Made by a program: the position numbers and the translations under genes
Notes under the pieces: model-generated
Seen by the model: only the letters and a program-made list of their open reading frames with translations
Database searches by the model: none
What the model was told of the DNA's origin: nothing
Assembly (NCBI GenBank): GCA_016716705.1
Contig: JADJVF010000016.1
Coordinates: 57,047-121,046 of the forward strand
Length of the DNA: 64,000 bases
Direction: 5' to 3'
Source: Holophagales bacterium
GTDB lineage: Bacteria; Acidobacteriota; Thermoanaerobaculia; UBA5066
Shown here: positions 8,484-17,895 of the stretch, one piece after another
How positions within the stretch are numbered: position 1 is the first letter of the stretch
Layout: each line of letters opens with the position of its first letter

Positions 8484-9611
8484 ATGTCGTCGGAGGCTCC
8501 GCTCCTCGACTTTGACCGGCTCCTCGCCCCGGTCTCGGAAGATCGGCCGTCGGGCGAGAGCCTTCAGTACTCGGGTCTGTTCGACGAGATTCGCGAGGCG
8601 CGCCGCGCCGACGACGTTCTCGAGCAGGGAGACTGGAAGCGGGAGCTGAAGGTCGCCGACTGGGACGAAGCCGTCGCTCTCTCGACCGACGCCCTCCTCA
8701 CGAAGACGAAAGACCTGCAGGTTGGTGCGTGGCTCGCCGAGGGCCTCACGATGCTTCACGGCTTCGCGGGGGCGCGCGACGGCCTGAGGCTGATGAAGGG
8801 GCTGCACGAGCAGTTCTGGGAGACGTGCTATCCGGAGATCGACGAAGGGGACATGGAGGGCCGCGCGAACGTCCTCTCCTTCTTCGACCGCCAGGTGGCT
8901 CTCTCCCTGCGCAAGGCCCCGCTGACACGAGCGCCGGGCATGAACTTCTCCTGGCTCGAGTGGAGCGAGTCGAGGCCTTTCGACATTCCCGAGACGATCG
9001 CCGGTCCGCTCGACGGCGACGCGCAGACCCGCCTTTCCGAGCTGAAGCGGCAGGCGGCCGCGGAGAACAAGACGAGCGGCGAGGACTTCCGGAAGGCGAA
9101 GGCCTCGACTCCGAAGGTTTACTACGAGGGCGCCTCGAAGGCTCTCGCGCAGGCCTGGGACGAATTCCAGGCGCTCGACCGCGTGATGGACGAGAAGTTC
9201 GGCCGGCAGACTCCGGGCCTCAGCGAGCTGAAGAAGTCGATCGAGGAAGTCCGCCGCGTCGTCGACTCCATCCTCAAGGAGAAGCGGGCGCTCGAGCCGG
9301 ACGCGCCGGCCGTGGGTGGTGCCGGGGCCGAGGCGGGAGAGGTGGACGGGCAGGACGGGGGTGCGGTCGTCTACCGGGTCGCGGGCCCGTCCGGGCCTAT
9401 TCGGGGCCGGGGCGAGGCTCTCGCCCGGCTCGGCGAGGTGGCGGAGTTCTTCCGCCAGACCGAGCCGCACAGCCCCGTCTCGTACCTGGTCCAGCGGGCG
9501 ATCACGTGGGGCCAGATGCCGCTCGAGACCTGGCTCGCGGAAGTGATCAAGGACACGACCGTCCTCGGCGGGATCAAGGAAACTCTGGGGATCCGCCAGC
9601 AATCCGAGTGA
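8484..9611 (+). CDS. tssA: TssA (ImpA family), T6SS baseplate/sheath assembly protein
   Basis: A 375-residue ImpA-N family protein. Residues 1-60 (LLDFDRLLAPVSEDRPSGES, then YSGLFDEIREARR) are the diagnostic ImpA N-terminal domain, followed by the WLAEGLTMLHGF and WETCYPEID blocks. The C-terminal part after an Ala/Gly-rich linker (about 270-300) carries RGEALARLGEVAEFFRQTEP and YLVQRA, as in short VasJ-type TssA. TssA caps the growing sheath/tube or primes the baseplate. GGGAGG lies 8 nt before the ATG. It heads the tssABC unit, and the 128-bp divergent gap to impE probably holds promoters for both. Confidence 0.92.
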   Translation: MSSEAPLLDFDRLLAPVSEDRPSGESLQYSGLFDEIREARRADDVLEQGDWKRELKVADWDEAVALSTDALLTKTKDLQVGAWLAEGLTMLHGFAGARDGLRLMKGLHEQFWETCYPEIDEGDMEGRANVLSFFDRQVALSLRKAPLTRAPGMNFSWLEWSESRPFDIPETIAGPLDGDAQTRLSELKRQAAAENKTSGEDFRKAKASTPKVYYEGASKALAQAWDEFQALDRVMDEKFGRQTPGLSELKKSIEEVRRVVDSILKEKRALEPDAPAVGGAGAEAGEVDGQDGGAVVYRVAGPSGPIRGRGEALARLGEVAEFFRQTEPHSPVSYLVQRAITWGQMPLETWLAEVIKDTTVLGGIKETLGIRQQSE

Positions 9612-9666
9612 TGTCACAGAATTAGGCGTAAGGATCGAGGCAGAAAGCCGTCAGGGAGGAATACTC

Positions 9667-10203
9667 ATGGTGAAGAAGGAAAGCATCCAGCAGAAACTCA
9701 AGAGGGTCCGGCCCCCGCGGGTCCAGATCACCTACGACGTGGAGATCGGGGGAGCCATCGAGCTGAAGGAGCTCCCGTTCGTCGTCGGTGTCCTCGGCGA
9801 CTTCTCGGGCCAGCCCGACACGCCCCTCCCGCGCATGAAGGACCGGAAGATCACCGAGATCGACCGGGACAACTTCGACCAGGTCCTCTCCGCAATGGCG
9901 CCGCGCGTCGCGATGGCCGTCGAGAACAAGATGGCCGGGGACGGCTCGAAGATCGGCGTCGACCTGAAGTTCAACAGCCTCGACGACTTCGAGCCGGACA
10001 AGGTCGTCCAGCAGGTCGATCCCCTCCGGAGGCTCGTCGAGGCGCGCCAGCGGCTGTCCGACCTCCTCTCGAAGGCCGACGGCAACGAGAAGCTCGAGAA
10101 GATGCTGAACGACGTCCTCCAGAACGCGGGAAGCCAGCAGCAGCTGGCCAACTCGCTCGGTCTCTCGCCCGAGGGGCCGAAGAAGGGGGACGGCAATGAG
10201 TAA
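9667..10203 (+). CDS. tssB: TssB (VipA), T6SS sheath small subunit
   Basis: A 178-residue TssB. The hallmark RPPRVQITYDVE followed by LPFVVGVLGDFSGQ is present at residues 15-55, then RKITEIDRDNFDQVL. With TssC it forms the contractile sheath around the Hcp tube. An AGGGAGGA ribosome site precedes the ATG. The stop overlaps the tssC start by 8 nt, which implies translational coupling and balanced synthesis of the two sheath subunits. Confidence 0.95.
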   Translation: MVKKESIQQKLKRVRPPRVQITYDVEIGGAIELKELPFVVGVLGDFSGQPDTPLPRMKDRKITEIDRDNFDQVLSAMAPRVAMAVENKMAGDGSKIGVDLKFNSLDDFEPDKVVQQVDPLRRLVEARQRLSDLLSKADGNEKLEKMLNDVLQNAGSQQQLANSLGLSPEGPKKGDGNE

Positions 10204-11689
10204 TGCCGCCGAGCGAGGCAAGGCCGAATCGATCGTCCGGGAGCAGACGGGCGAAGTCGACCTCCTGAGCAAGATTCTCGAAGAGGGCCGGATGGTCCAG
10301 CACGAGAGCCAGACTCAGGCGGCCAAGGACATGATCGCCGAGTTCGTCCAGCAGGCGATGCAGGGTCAGGTGGTCATGGGCCGCGACCTCGAGGCGTCGA
10401 TCCAGGCCCGTATCGCCGAGATCGACCGGCTCCTGTCGGCGCAGCTGAACGAGATCATGCACGCCGAGCCCTACCAGCGCCTCGAGGGGTCGTGGAGGGG
10501 CCTGCACCACCTCGTCTTCGAGAGCGAGACGTCGGTGATGCTCAAGATCCGCGTCCTCAACGTCTCGAAGAAGGACCTCCTGAAGGACCTCGAAAGGGCC
10601 GCGGAGTTCGACCAGTCCGCCGTCTTCAAGAAGGTCTACGAGGAGGAGTACGGCACGTTCGGCGGCCAGCCGTTCGGCGCGCTCATCGGCGACTACTACT
10701 TCTCGAACCATCCCCAGGACCAGCTCCTTCTCGAGAAGATGGCCCAGGTCGCGGCGGCGGCGAACGCTCCGTTCATCGCGGCCACGGCGCCCCAGCTCTT
10801 CGGCTGGGAGAGCTTCCAGGAGATGACCGAGGTCCGCGATCTCGCGAAGATCTTCGACCGGACCGAGTACGCCAAGTGGCGCTCCTTCCGCGACTCCGAG
10901 GACTCGCGCTACGTCGGTCTCACGATGCCGCGCACGCTCATGCGGCTTCCCTACGGCAAGGAGACCATTCCCACCGAGACGTTCAACTTCGAGGAGGACG
11001 TCGACGGGAAGGACCACAACAAGTACCTCTGGGGGAACGCGGCCTACTCCTTCGGCACGCGCCTCACCGAGGCGTTCGCGATGTACGGCTGGTGCGTCGC
11101 CGTCCGTGGTGTCGAGGGGGGCGGCCTCGTGCAGGGCCTTCCGGTCCACACGTTCCAGACCGACGAGGGGGATGTCGCCCTGAAGTGCCCGACGGAGATT
11201 GCGATCACCGACCGGCGCGAGAAGGAGCTCTCCGACCTCGGGTTCATGCCTCTCGTCCACTGCAAGAATACCGACTACGCGGCGTTCTTCGGCGCGCAGT
11301 CGTGCCAGAAGGCGAAGAAGTACGACCTCGACTCCGCGAACGCGAACGCGCGGCTCTCGACGATGCTGCCCAACATCTTCGCGGTCTCCCGCTTCGCCCA
11401 CTACCTCAAGGCGATGATGCGCGACAAGGTCGGCAGCTTCATGTCGCGCAGGGACTGCGAGACGTTCCTCAACCAGTGGATCTCCAACTACGTCACTCCC
11501 GACGACAACGCCTCCCAGGAGGCGAAGGCCAAGTACCCGCTCCGGGAAGCGAAGATCGACGTCGCCGAGATTCCGGGCAAGCCCGGCGCCTACCGTGCCG
11601 TCGCGTTCCTGAGGCCCCACTTCCAGCTCGACGAGCTGCAGGTCTCGCTCCGCCTCGTGGCCGACCTGCCGTCCTCGGCCCGCAAGTAG
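10196..11689 (+). CDS. tssC: TssC (VipB), T6SS sheath large subunit
   Basis: A 497-residue TssC/EvpB protein of normal length. Visible motifs are YQRLEGSWRGLHHLV, PFGALIGDYYF, the conserved LMRLPYGKET, YLWGNAAY and LTEAFAMYGWC, and the C-terminal sheath domain with LPNIFAVSRFAHYLKAMMRD. The C-terminal ~140 residues are intact, unlike the hybrid protein at 17.9-19.2 kb. It overlaps tssB by 8 nt, and a strong terminator lies directly downstream. Confidence 0.96.
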   Translation: MSNAAERGKAESIVREQTGEVDLLSKILEEGRMVQHESQTQAAKDMIAEFVQQAMQGQVVMGRDLEASIQARIAEIDRLLSAQLNEIMHAEPYQRLEGSWRGLHHLVFESETSVMLKIRVLNVSKKDLLKDLERAAEFDQSAVFKKVYEEEYGTFGGQPFGALIGDYYFSNHPQDQLLLEKMAQVAAAANAPFIAATAPQLFGWESFQEMTEVRDLAKIFDRTEYAKWRSFRDSEDSRYVGLTMPRTLMRLPYGKETIPTETFNFEEDVDGKDHNKYLWGNAAYSFGTRLTEAFAMYGWCVAVRGVEGGGLVQGLPVHTFQTDEGDVALKCPTEIAITDRREKELSDLGFMPLVHCKNTDYAAFFGAQSCQKAKKYDLDSANANARLSTMLPNIFAVSRFAHYLKAMMRDKVGSFMSRRDCETFLNQWISNYVTPDDNASQEAKAKYPLREAKIDVAEIPGKPGAYRAVAFLRPHFQLDELQVSLRLVADLPSSARK

Positions 11690-11697
11690 CTGCTCGC

Positions 11698-11734
11698 GGC
11701 CGGGCGGCGTCCTTCGCCGCCCGGCCTTTTCTTT
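11698..11734 (+). terminator. Intrinsic terminator between tssC and tssE
   Basis: A perfect 12-bp G/C stem (11698-11709 and 11715-11726) with loop tcctt is followed by TTTTCTTT. It probably lowers expression of tssEFGH relative to the abundant sheath subunits, by ending or attenuating the tssABC transcript. Confidence 0.88.
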
Positions 11735-11767
11735 CCGCCGCCGGTTCGCCCCAGGAGTTCTCCCGAG

Positions 11768-12250
11768 ATGTCGCGGTTCGACAACGAGATCCGTGTCCGC
11801 CCGTCGGTCCTCGACCGGCTGATCGACTACGAGCCGGAATACTCGCGCGAGGCGCCCGCCTCGCGAGTGAAGAATCTCCGGATCCTCAAGCAGTCGGTCC
11901 GGCGCGACCTCGAGTGGCTCTTCAACACGCGCGCCACCGCGGTCGTCCCTCCCGAGCTGAAGGAGGTCTGGTCTTCCGTCGCCGTCTACGGCCTCCCCGA
12001 CATGACGACGCTCTCGGGGAGGAACCTGGGCGACAAGGCGAAGCTGCGCCGCTCCGTGGAGCGGGTCCTCGAGACGTTCGAGCCGCGGCTGGAAGGGGTC
12101 GTCGTGACGGTCGATGCCGAGCCGGGGGCCGGTCTCGCCCTGAAGTTCCGGATCGACGGCCGGCTTAAGGTCGACCCGGCCCCCGAGCCCGTCTCGTTCG
12201 ACACCCTGGTCCAGATCGGGAGCGGCGAGTTCCACGTGAAGGGGGAGTGA
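11768..12250 (+). CDS. tssE: TssE, T6SS baseplate protein (gp25-like)
   Basis: A 160-residue gp25/lysozyme-like family baseplate subunit. Typical elements are VRPSVLDRLIDYEP near the N-terminus, LKQSVRRDLEWLFNTR, and the YGLPDMT segment, then ERVLETFEPRLEGV. It forms the wedge with TssF and TssG. It begins 34 nt after the tssC terminator T-tract, so either readthrough or a promoter inside this short gap must drive it. The stop overlaps the tssF start by 1 nt (TGATG). Confidence 0.92.
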   Translation: MSRFDNEIRVRPSVLDRLIDYEPEYSREAPASRVKNLRILKQSVRRDLEWLFNTRATAVVPPELKEVWSSVAVYGLPDMTTLSGRNLGDKAKLRRSVERVLETFEPRLEGVVVTVDAEPGAGLALKFRIDGRLKVDPAPEPVSFDTLVQIGSGEFHVKGE

Positions 12251-14106
12251 TGCGCGACGAGCTCCTCGGATACTACGAACGCGAGCTCTCCTTCATCCGG
12301 CAGATGGGGGCCGAGTTCGCGGAGAAGTACCCGAAGATCGCGAGCCGTCTCCTGCTCGAGCCGGAAACGTGCGAGGACCCGCACGTCGAGCGGCTCATCG
12401 AGGCGTTCGCCTTCCTCGCGTCCCGCGTCCACCTGAAGGTCGACGACGAGTTCCCCGAGATCACCGAGTCGCTCCTCAACGTCCTCTACCCGCACCTCCT
12501 CGCCCCGATCCCGTCGATGTCGATCGTGCAGTTCGTCCTCGACCCGTCGCAGGTCAGCCTCCAGTCGGGGCAGAGGATCCCTCGCGGCGCGATGCTCTAC
12601 TCCCGTTCCGTCGCGGGGACGTCCTGCCGGTTCCGCACGGCCTACCCGGTCCACCTCTGGCCGATCGAGATGCGCCAGGCGCGCTTCGAGCTCCCGATTC
12701 CCGGCGTCGGGCCCGAGGAAGGGGTGCGGACGGTCCTGCGGCTCGAGCTGAAGACGTTCGGAGGGTCGCCGCTGCGCGAGCTCAAGGAGAAGGTCTCCGA
12801 GTCCGAGGAGAAGCACCTCGAGTCTCTGCGGTTCTACCTCCAGGGCGAGGGGAAGGTCGTCTACGCCCTCCACGAGCTGATCCACAACCACCTCGTCGCC
12901 GTCGAGCTCCGCCCGGGTGGCCCGCGCGACGTCCCGTCGCCGGTGAAGCTCCCGAAGTCGGTCGTGAGCGCCGTCGGCTTCGAGCGCGACCAGGGCCTCC
13001 TGCCCTACACCGACCGCTCGTTCCTCGGCTACCGGCTCCTCGCCGAGTACTTCGCCTTCCCCGAGAAGTTCTTCTTCTTCGACGTGAAGGGACTCGAACA
13101 GGCGGCGCGGGAGGACTTCGACGACGGGCTCGAGATCCTCCTCTACTTCAACCGCGACTTCCCTCTCGAGAGAAACGTCTCGGCACAGACCTTCCGGCTC
13201 AACTGCACGCCCGTCGCGAACCTCTTCCGGCAGATCGCCGAGCCGATCCGCCTGACCCACCTGCAGCCCGAGTACCGGGTCATTCCCGACGTGAGGCGGC
13301 AGGACGTCACGGAGGTCTACTCGGTCGACGGGGTCACGAGCGTCGCGAAGGGGAGCGACAAGGTCACGACCTACGAGCCCTTCTACTCGTACCGGCACGG
13401 ATTCGAGAAGGGGCAGGCGCCCGCCTTCTGGTACATGAGCCGGCGGCCCTCCGCGCGCAAGGACGACGACGGGACCGACGCCTACCTCTCGCTCGTCGAC
13501 CTCGGCTTCAACCCGGTCCAGCCCGAAGCGGACACCCTCACCGTAGAGGTCGTCTGCACGAATCGCGACCTCCCGTCGCGCCTCCCCTTCGAGGGAGGGG
13601 AGGCCGACTTCCAGCTCGAGGGTGCCGGCGTCTTCTCCGGGATCCGCTGCCTGAGGCGCCCCACGCCCACCGTCCGGCCCCCGCTTCGCAGGGGCCTGCA
13701 GTGGCGGCTCCTCTCCCACCTCTCGCTCAACCTCCTGTCCCTCGTGGAACGGGCGGACGGCCAGGGGCCCGAGGCGCTCCAGGAAATCCTCCGCCTCTAC
13801 GACTTCTCCGACTCCTCCGTCACCCGGCAGCAGATCGCGGGGATCACGAAGGTCGGCTCGCGGCGGGTCCTTCGCTCGATCGGAGTCCTGCAGCCGAGCT
13901 TCGTGAGGGGTATCGAGGTGACGCTCGAGCTCGACGAGCAGCAGTTCGTCGGTACGGGGGCGTTCCTCTTCGCCCAGGTTCTCGAGCGCTTCCTGGGCCT
14001 CTACTGCTCCGTGAACTCCTTCAGCCAGCTCGTCCTGACGAGTCGCCAGCGGGAAGGGGTCATTCGCCGCTGGTCGCCTCGGGCCGGGGAGCAGATCGTC
14101 CTCTGA
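12250..14106 (+). CDS. tssF: TssF (ImpG/VasA), T6SS baseplate wedge protein
   Basis: A 618-residue TssF. The N-terminus has the diagnostic LLGYYERELSFIRQMGAEFA followed by KYPKIASRL, then VERLIEAFAFLASR and LLNVLYPHLLAPIPSM. ATG 12250 within the TGATG overlap with tssE is preferred to an in-frame GTG one codon earlier. TssF and TssG make up the baseplate wedge that TssK docks onto. A 7-nt gap separates it from tssG. Confidence 0.94.
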   Translation: MRDELLGYYERELSFIRQMGAEFAEKYPKIASRLLLEPETCEDPHVERLIEAFAFLASRVHLKVDDEFPEITESLLNVLYPHLLAPIPSMSIVQFVLDPSQVSLQSGQRIPRGAMLYSRSVAGTSCRFRTAYPVHLWPIEMRQARFELPIPGVGPEEGVRTVLRLELKTFGGSPLRELKEKVSESEEKHLESLRFYLQGEGKVVYALHELIHNHLVAVELRPGGPRDVPSPVKLPKSVVSAVGFERDQGLLPYTDRSFLGYRLLAEYFAFPEKFFFFDVKGLEQAAREDFDDGLEILLYFNRDFPLERNVSAQTFRLNCTPVANLFRQIAEPIRLTHLQPEYRVIPDVRRQDVTEVYSVDGVTSVAKGSDKVTTYEPFYSYRHGFEKGQAPAFWYMSRRPSARKDDDGTDAYLSLVDLGFNPVQPEADTLTVEVVCTNRDLPSRLPFEGGEADFQLEGAGVFSGIRCLRRPTPTVRPPLRRGLQWRLLSHLSLNLLSLVERADGQGPEALQEILRLYDFSDSSVTRQQIAGITKVGSRRVLRSIGVLQPSFVRGIEVTLELDEQQFVGTGAFLFAQVLERFLGLYCSVNSFSQLVLTSRQREGVIRRWSPRAGEQIVL

Positions 14107-14113
14107 GCGCGGG

Positions 14114-15109
14114 ATGAAGGACCTCCTCTACTCCGAGCCGTACCGCTTCTCCTTCTTCCAGGCCGTGCGGCTCCTGGAGCGGATGTCGCCCGGCAAGGAG
14201 GGGGTCGGGCGGTCCGTGAGGCCCGGGAACGAGATCGTCCGCTTCCGCTCTCACCCGTCGCTTTCCTTCCCCCCGAGCGAGATCGTCGACCTGAAGGCGC
14301 CGTCCCCCGGACAGGAGGAGCGGCCGCCCGAGATGACGGTCAACTTCATCGGGCTGACGGGACCACAGGGAGTCCTTCCGCACCCCTACACCGAGCTCGT
14401 CCGCGAGCGGATCTCCCACAAGGACACCGCGCTCTGGTCCTTCCTCGACCTCTTCAACCACCGGTTCGCCTCTCTTTTCTACCGGGCCTGGGAGAAGTAC
14501 CGCTTCCCGATCGCCTACGAGAGGCAGCTCGAGGACGCCTTCACCGAGTACCTCTTCGACCTCATCGGCATGGGGACGCCGGGGCTCCGCGGCCGGATGG
14601 CCGTCAACGACCAGGCGCTCCTCCTCTACGCCGGGCTCGTCGCCCAGAAGCCGCACTCGGCCGGGGCGATCGCCTCGATCCTCCGCGACTACTTCCGGGT
14701 CCCCGCGGAGATCGTCCAGTTCCAGGGGCAGTGGTTTCCGCTCGAGCCGGAGAACGTCACGACGCTCGGGCAGGCGAACTCCGAGCTCGGGCGGACGGTG
14801 GTGGCGGGATCCACCGTCTTCGTCTCACAATCCAAGTTCCGGGTCAGGCTGGGCCCCCTCAACCTGGCGCAGTTCGTCTCCTTCCTCCCCGTCGGGCCGG
14901 CCTGGAAGCCCGCAACCGACCTCACGAGGTACCTGGCCGGCCTCGAGTTCGACTACGACATCCAGCTCGTCCTCCGGAAGGAGGACGTCCCTCCCTGCTC
15001 CCTCGACTCGAAATCGGCGCTCCCCCCGATGCTCGGGTGGACGACGTGGGTCACCAGCGAAACGCCCCGGAAAGACGCCGACGAGGTCGTCCTTCCGGTC
15101 GATAATTGA
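14114..15109 (+). CDS. tssG: TssG (ImpH/VasB), T6SS baseplate wedge protein
   Basis: A 331-residue TssG. Family motifs are YRFSFFQAVRLLERM at the N-terminus, F.S.PSLSFPPSEI, and MTVNFIGLTGPQGVLP followed by FLDLFNHR. It partners TssF in the wedge. The stop at 15107-15109 lies 29 nt before the preferred clpV start. Confidence 0.94.
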   Translation: MKDLLYSEPYRFSFFQAVRLLERMSPGKEGVGRSVRPGNEIVRFRSHPSLSFPPSEIVDLKAPSPGQEERPPEMTVNFIGLTGPQGVLPHPYTELVRERISHKDTALWSFLDLFNHRFASLFYRAWEKYRFPIAYERQLEDAFTEYLFDLIGMGTPGLRGRMAVNDQALLLYAGLVAQKPHSAGAIASILRDYFRVPAEIVQFQGQWFPLEPENVTTLGQANSELGRTVVAGSTVFVSQSKFRVRLGPLNLAQFVSFLPVGPAWKPATDLTRYLAGLEFDYDIQLVLRKEDVPPCSLDSKSALPPMLGWTTWVTSETPRKDADEVVLPVDN

Positions 15110-15138
15110 GGAAATCCGGCTCGCGAGAGGACGACAAG

Positions 15139-17790
15139 ATGAGCGTGAACCTGAAGTCCCTGATCGGTCGACTCAACGACACCTGCCGCCAGGCTCTCGA
15201 GGGAGCGGCCGGGCTCTGCCTCTCCCGGACGAACTACGACGTCGAGGTCGAGCACGTCCTGCTGAAGATCCTGGAGGCGCCCGACACCGACTTCCTCAAG
15301 ATCCTGCGGCGCTTCGAGATCGACGCGTCCCGCTTCGCCAAGGACGTGACGCGCGCACTCGACCGGCTGAAGACGGGCAACGCCCGGACGCCCGCCCTCT
15401 CGCCGCGGCTCCCGCGGCTCATCGAGAAGGCGTGGGTCGTCGCCTCCATCGAATACGGCGCGTCGAGGGTGCGGTCGGGGCACCTCCTCCTCGTCCTCCT
15501 CACCGACGACGACCTCTCCCGCCTGACGCGCGAGATCTCGAAAGACCTCGCCGGCATCTCCGTCGAGCAGCTGACGAAGACGTTCGCCGACGTCGTCAAG
15601 GGCTCCGCGGAAGATCGCGAGGCGCAGGCCCTCGCGTCCGCCCCCGGGGCCGCCGGCGGCCCCGACGTCGCCATGGGCGTCCCGGGTAAGACCAAGGCTC
15701 TCGACCTCTACACGGAAGACCTCACGGCGAAGGCCCGCGCGGGGAAGATCGACCCGATCCTCGGGCGCGACTTCGAGATCCGGCAGGTCATCGACATCCT
15801 GACCCGCCGCCGCCAGAACAACCCGATCCTCACCGGCGAGGCGGGCGTCGGCAAGACGGCCGTCGTCGAGGGGTTCGCCCAGCGGATCGTCCAGGGCGAC
15901 GTGCCGGGGCCGCTGAAGAACGTCGTCGTTCGGACGCTCGACCTCGGGCTCCTGCAGGCCGGCGCCGGCATCAAGGGTGAGTTCGAGAACCGGCTCAAGC
16001 AGGTCATCGACGAGGTCAAGGCCGCCCAGCCGCCGATCATCATCTTCATCGACGAGGCGCACACGATGATCGGTGCCGGCGGGTCGGCGGGGCAGAACGA
16101 CGCCGCCAACCTCCTCAAGCCGGCGCTCGCGCGCGGCGAGCTCCGGACGATCGCCGCGACGACCTGGGCCGAGTACAAGAAGTACTTCGAGAAGGACGCC
16201 GCCCTCGCGCGCCGCTTCCAGGTCGTCAAGGTCGAGGAGCCGACCGAGGAGATCGCCATCGTCATGATGCGGGCGCTGGCGAAGAACCTCGAGAAGCACC
16301 ACGGCGGGCTCCGCATCCTCGACGAGGCGGTCGAGTCGTCGGTGAAGCTCTCCCACCGCTACATCACGGGCCGCCAGCTTCCGGACAAGTGCGTCTCCGT
16401 CCTCGACACGGCGTGCGCGAAGGTCAACATCAGCCAGGCGGCGACGCCCGCCCCGATCGAGGACTGCCGGCGCCGGATCGACCAGCTGACGGCCGAGATC
16501 GAGGCGCTGGAGCGCGAGGCAGCCGTCGGCGCGGACCATTCCGAGCGGATCGAGAAATCGAAGGCCGCGAAGGCCGAGTCCGAGGCGCGGCTCGCCGTCC
16601 TCGACGAGCAGTGCAAGAAGGAGATCGAGACCGTCAACCGGATCAAGGAGGTCCGCGGCAAGCTCGAAGCCGCGGTCGGAGGCACGGCGAACCCCGACTT
16701 CGAGGTGCTCCGGGCCGAGATGGCCTGCCTCAATGCCGAGCTCGTCGCCATCCAGGGCGACACCCCGATGATGCAGCCGCACGTCAACGCGCAGGCCGTG
16801 GCGGAGATCATCGCGGGCTGGACCGGCATCCCCGTCGGCCGGATGCAGGCCGACGAGATCGAGACCGTGAGGAACCTCGCCCAGCTCCTCGGCGAGCGGG
16901 TCGTCGGCCAGGACCACGCCCTCGCCGCGATCGCGCAGAAGATCCAGACCTCCCGCGCCGGCCTCACCGACCCGCGCAAGCCGATCGCCGTCTTCATGCT
17001 CGTCGGGACGTCCGGCGTCGGCAAGACGGAAACGGCCATCGCCCTCGCCGAGACCCTCTACGGCGGCGAGCGGAACATGGTCACGATCAACATGTCCGAG
17101 TTCCAGGAAGCCCACACCGTCTCTTCGCTGAAGGGCTCCCCCCCGGGCTACGTCGGCTACGGCGAAGGTGGCGTCCTCACCGAGGCCGTGCGGCGCAAAC
17201 CCTATTCCGTCGTCCTCCTCGACGAGGTCGAGAAGGCGCACCCCGACGTCCTCGAGCTCTTCTACCAGGTCTTCGACAAGGGCCAGATGGAAGACGGCGA
17301 GGGACGCGAGATCGACTTCAAGAACTGCGTCATCCTCCTGACGACGAACGCCGAGTCGGACGCGATGATGAAGATGTGCGCCGACCCGGAGACGGCCCCG
17401 ACTCCCGCGAAGATCGTCGAGACGATCAAGCCGGGCCTCGACAAGGTCTTCAAGCCGGCCTTCCTCGGGCGCATGTCGATCGTCCCGTACTACCCGATCT
17501 CGGAGGCCGTGATGAAGCTCATCATCAAGCTCCAGCTCGGCCGGGTCGGCAAGCGCCTCATGGAGAACCACGGCGCCACGTTCAGCTACGACGAGAACGT
17601 CATCAACGAGATCGGCAGCCGGTGCAAGGAGGTCGAGAGCGGCGCCCGCAACGTCGACTCGATCCTCACGAAGACCGTCCTCCCCGACCTCTCCGGCGAG
17701 TTCCTCGCCCGCATGGCCGAGGGCGGGACGATCTCGAAGGTCCACGTCCGCGTCGGAGAAGAGGGGAAGTTCGCCTACGACATCTCCTGA
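15139..17790 (+). CDS. clpV: TssH/ClpV, AAA+ ATPase that recycles the T6SS sheath
   Basis: A double-AAA+ ClpB-family ATPase of 883 residues. It has an N-terminal Clp-N domain (NLKSLIGRLNDTCRQALEGA, VEHVLLKILE), AAA1 Walker A GEAGVGKT at about 233-240 and Walker B IIIFIDEAHT. A coiled-coil M domain follows at about 400-530, then AAA2 Walker A GTSGVGKT near 624-631 and LLDEVEKAHPDV. ClpV unfolds contracted TssBC sheath through TssC. The ATG at 15139 follows a purine-rich GAGAGGACGACAAG and matches the family N-terminus; an in-frame TTG at 15106 overlapping the tssG stop is less likely. Confidence 0.94.
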   Translation: MSVNLKSLIGRLNDTCRQALEGAAGLCLSRTNYDVEVEHVLLKILEAPDTDFLKILRRFEIDASRFAKDVTRALDRLKTGNARTPALSPRLPRLIEKAWVVASIEYGASRVRSGHLLLVLLTDDDLSRLTREISKDLAGISVEQLTKTFADVVKGSAEDREAQALASAPGAAGGPDVAMGVPGKTKALDLYTEDLTAKARAGKIDPILGRDFEIRQVIDILTRRRQNNPILTGEAGVGKTAVVEGFAQRIVQGDVPGPLKNVVVRTLDLGLLQAGAGIKGEFENRLKQVIDEVKAAQPPIIIFIDEAHTMIGAGGSAGQNDAANLLKPALARGELRTIAATTWAEYKKYFEKDAALARRFQVVKVEEPTEEIAIVMMRALAKNLEKHHGGLRILDEAVESSVKLSHRYITGRQLPDKCVSVLDTACAKVNISQAATPAPIEDCRRRIDQLTAEIEALEREAAVGADHSERIEKSKAAKAESEARLAVLDEQCKKEIETVNRIKEVRGKLEAAVGGTANPDFEVLRAEMACLNAELVAIQGDTPMMQPHVNAQAVAEIIAGWTGIPVGRMQADEIETVRNLAQLLGERVVGQDHALAAIAQKIQTSRAGLTDPRKPIAVFMLVGTSGVGKTETAIALAETLYGGERNMVTINMSEFQEAHTVSSLKGSPPGYVGYGEGGVLTEAVRRKPYSVVLLDEVEKAHPDVLELFYQVFDKGQMEDGEGREIDFKNCVILLTTNAESDAMMKMCADPETAPTPAKIVETIKPGLDKVFKPAFLGRMSIVPYYPISEAVMKLIIKLQLGRVGKRLMENHGATFSYDENVINEIGSRCKEVESGARNVDSILTKTVLPDLSGEFLARMAEGGTISKVHVRVGEEGKFAYDIS

Positions 17791-17816
17791 CGCGCGAATA
17801 TCCGCCTGAAGAATCA

Positions 17817-17849
17817 GGGCCGGGCTCCCTTCGGGGGCCCGGCCCGCTT
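17817..17849 (+). terminator. Intrinsic terminator after clpV
   Basis: A 13-bp stem (17817-17829 with 17833-17845, one G-U pair) is followed by GCTTT. It ends the tssEFGH transcript and lies between clpV and the convergent TssBC-like gene. Confidence 0.75.
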
Positions 17850-17895
17850 TCGGTCTGCCCGGCTCGCGCCGGCGGGTGCGTGCTGTTGCGGGGCC

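Noticed and set aside
14953..17745. A 930-codon minus-strand frame opposite clpV
   Set aside because: Same shadow effect; composition is biased (Asp/Arg/Leu/Val) and clpV on the plus strand is unmistakable.
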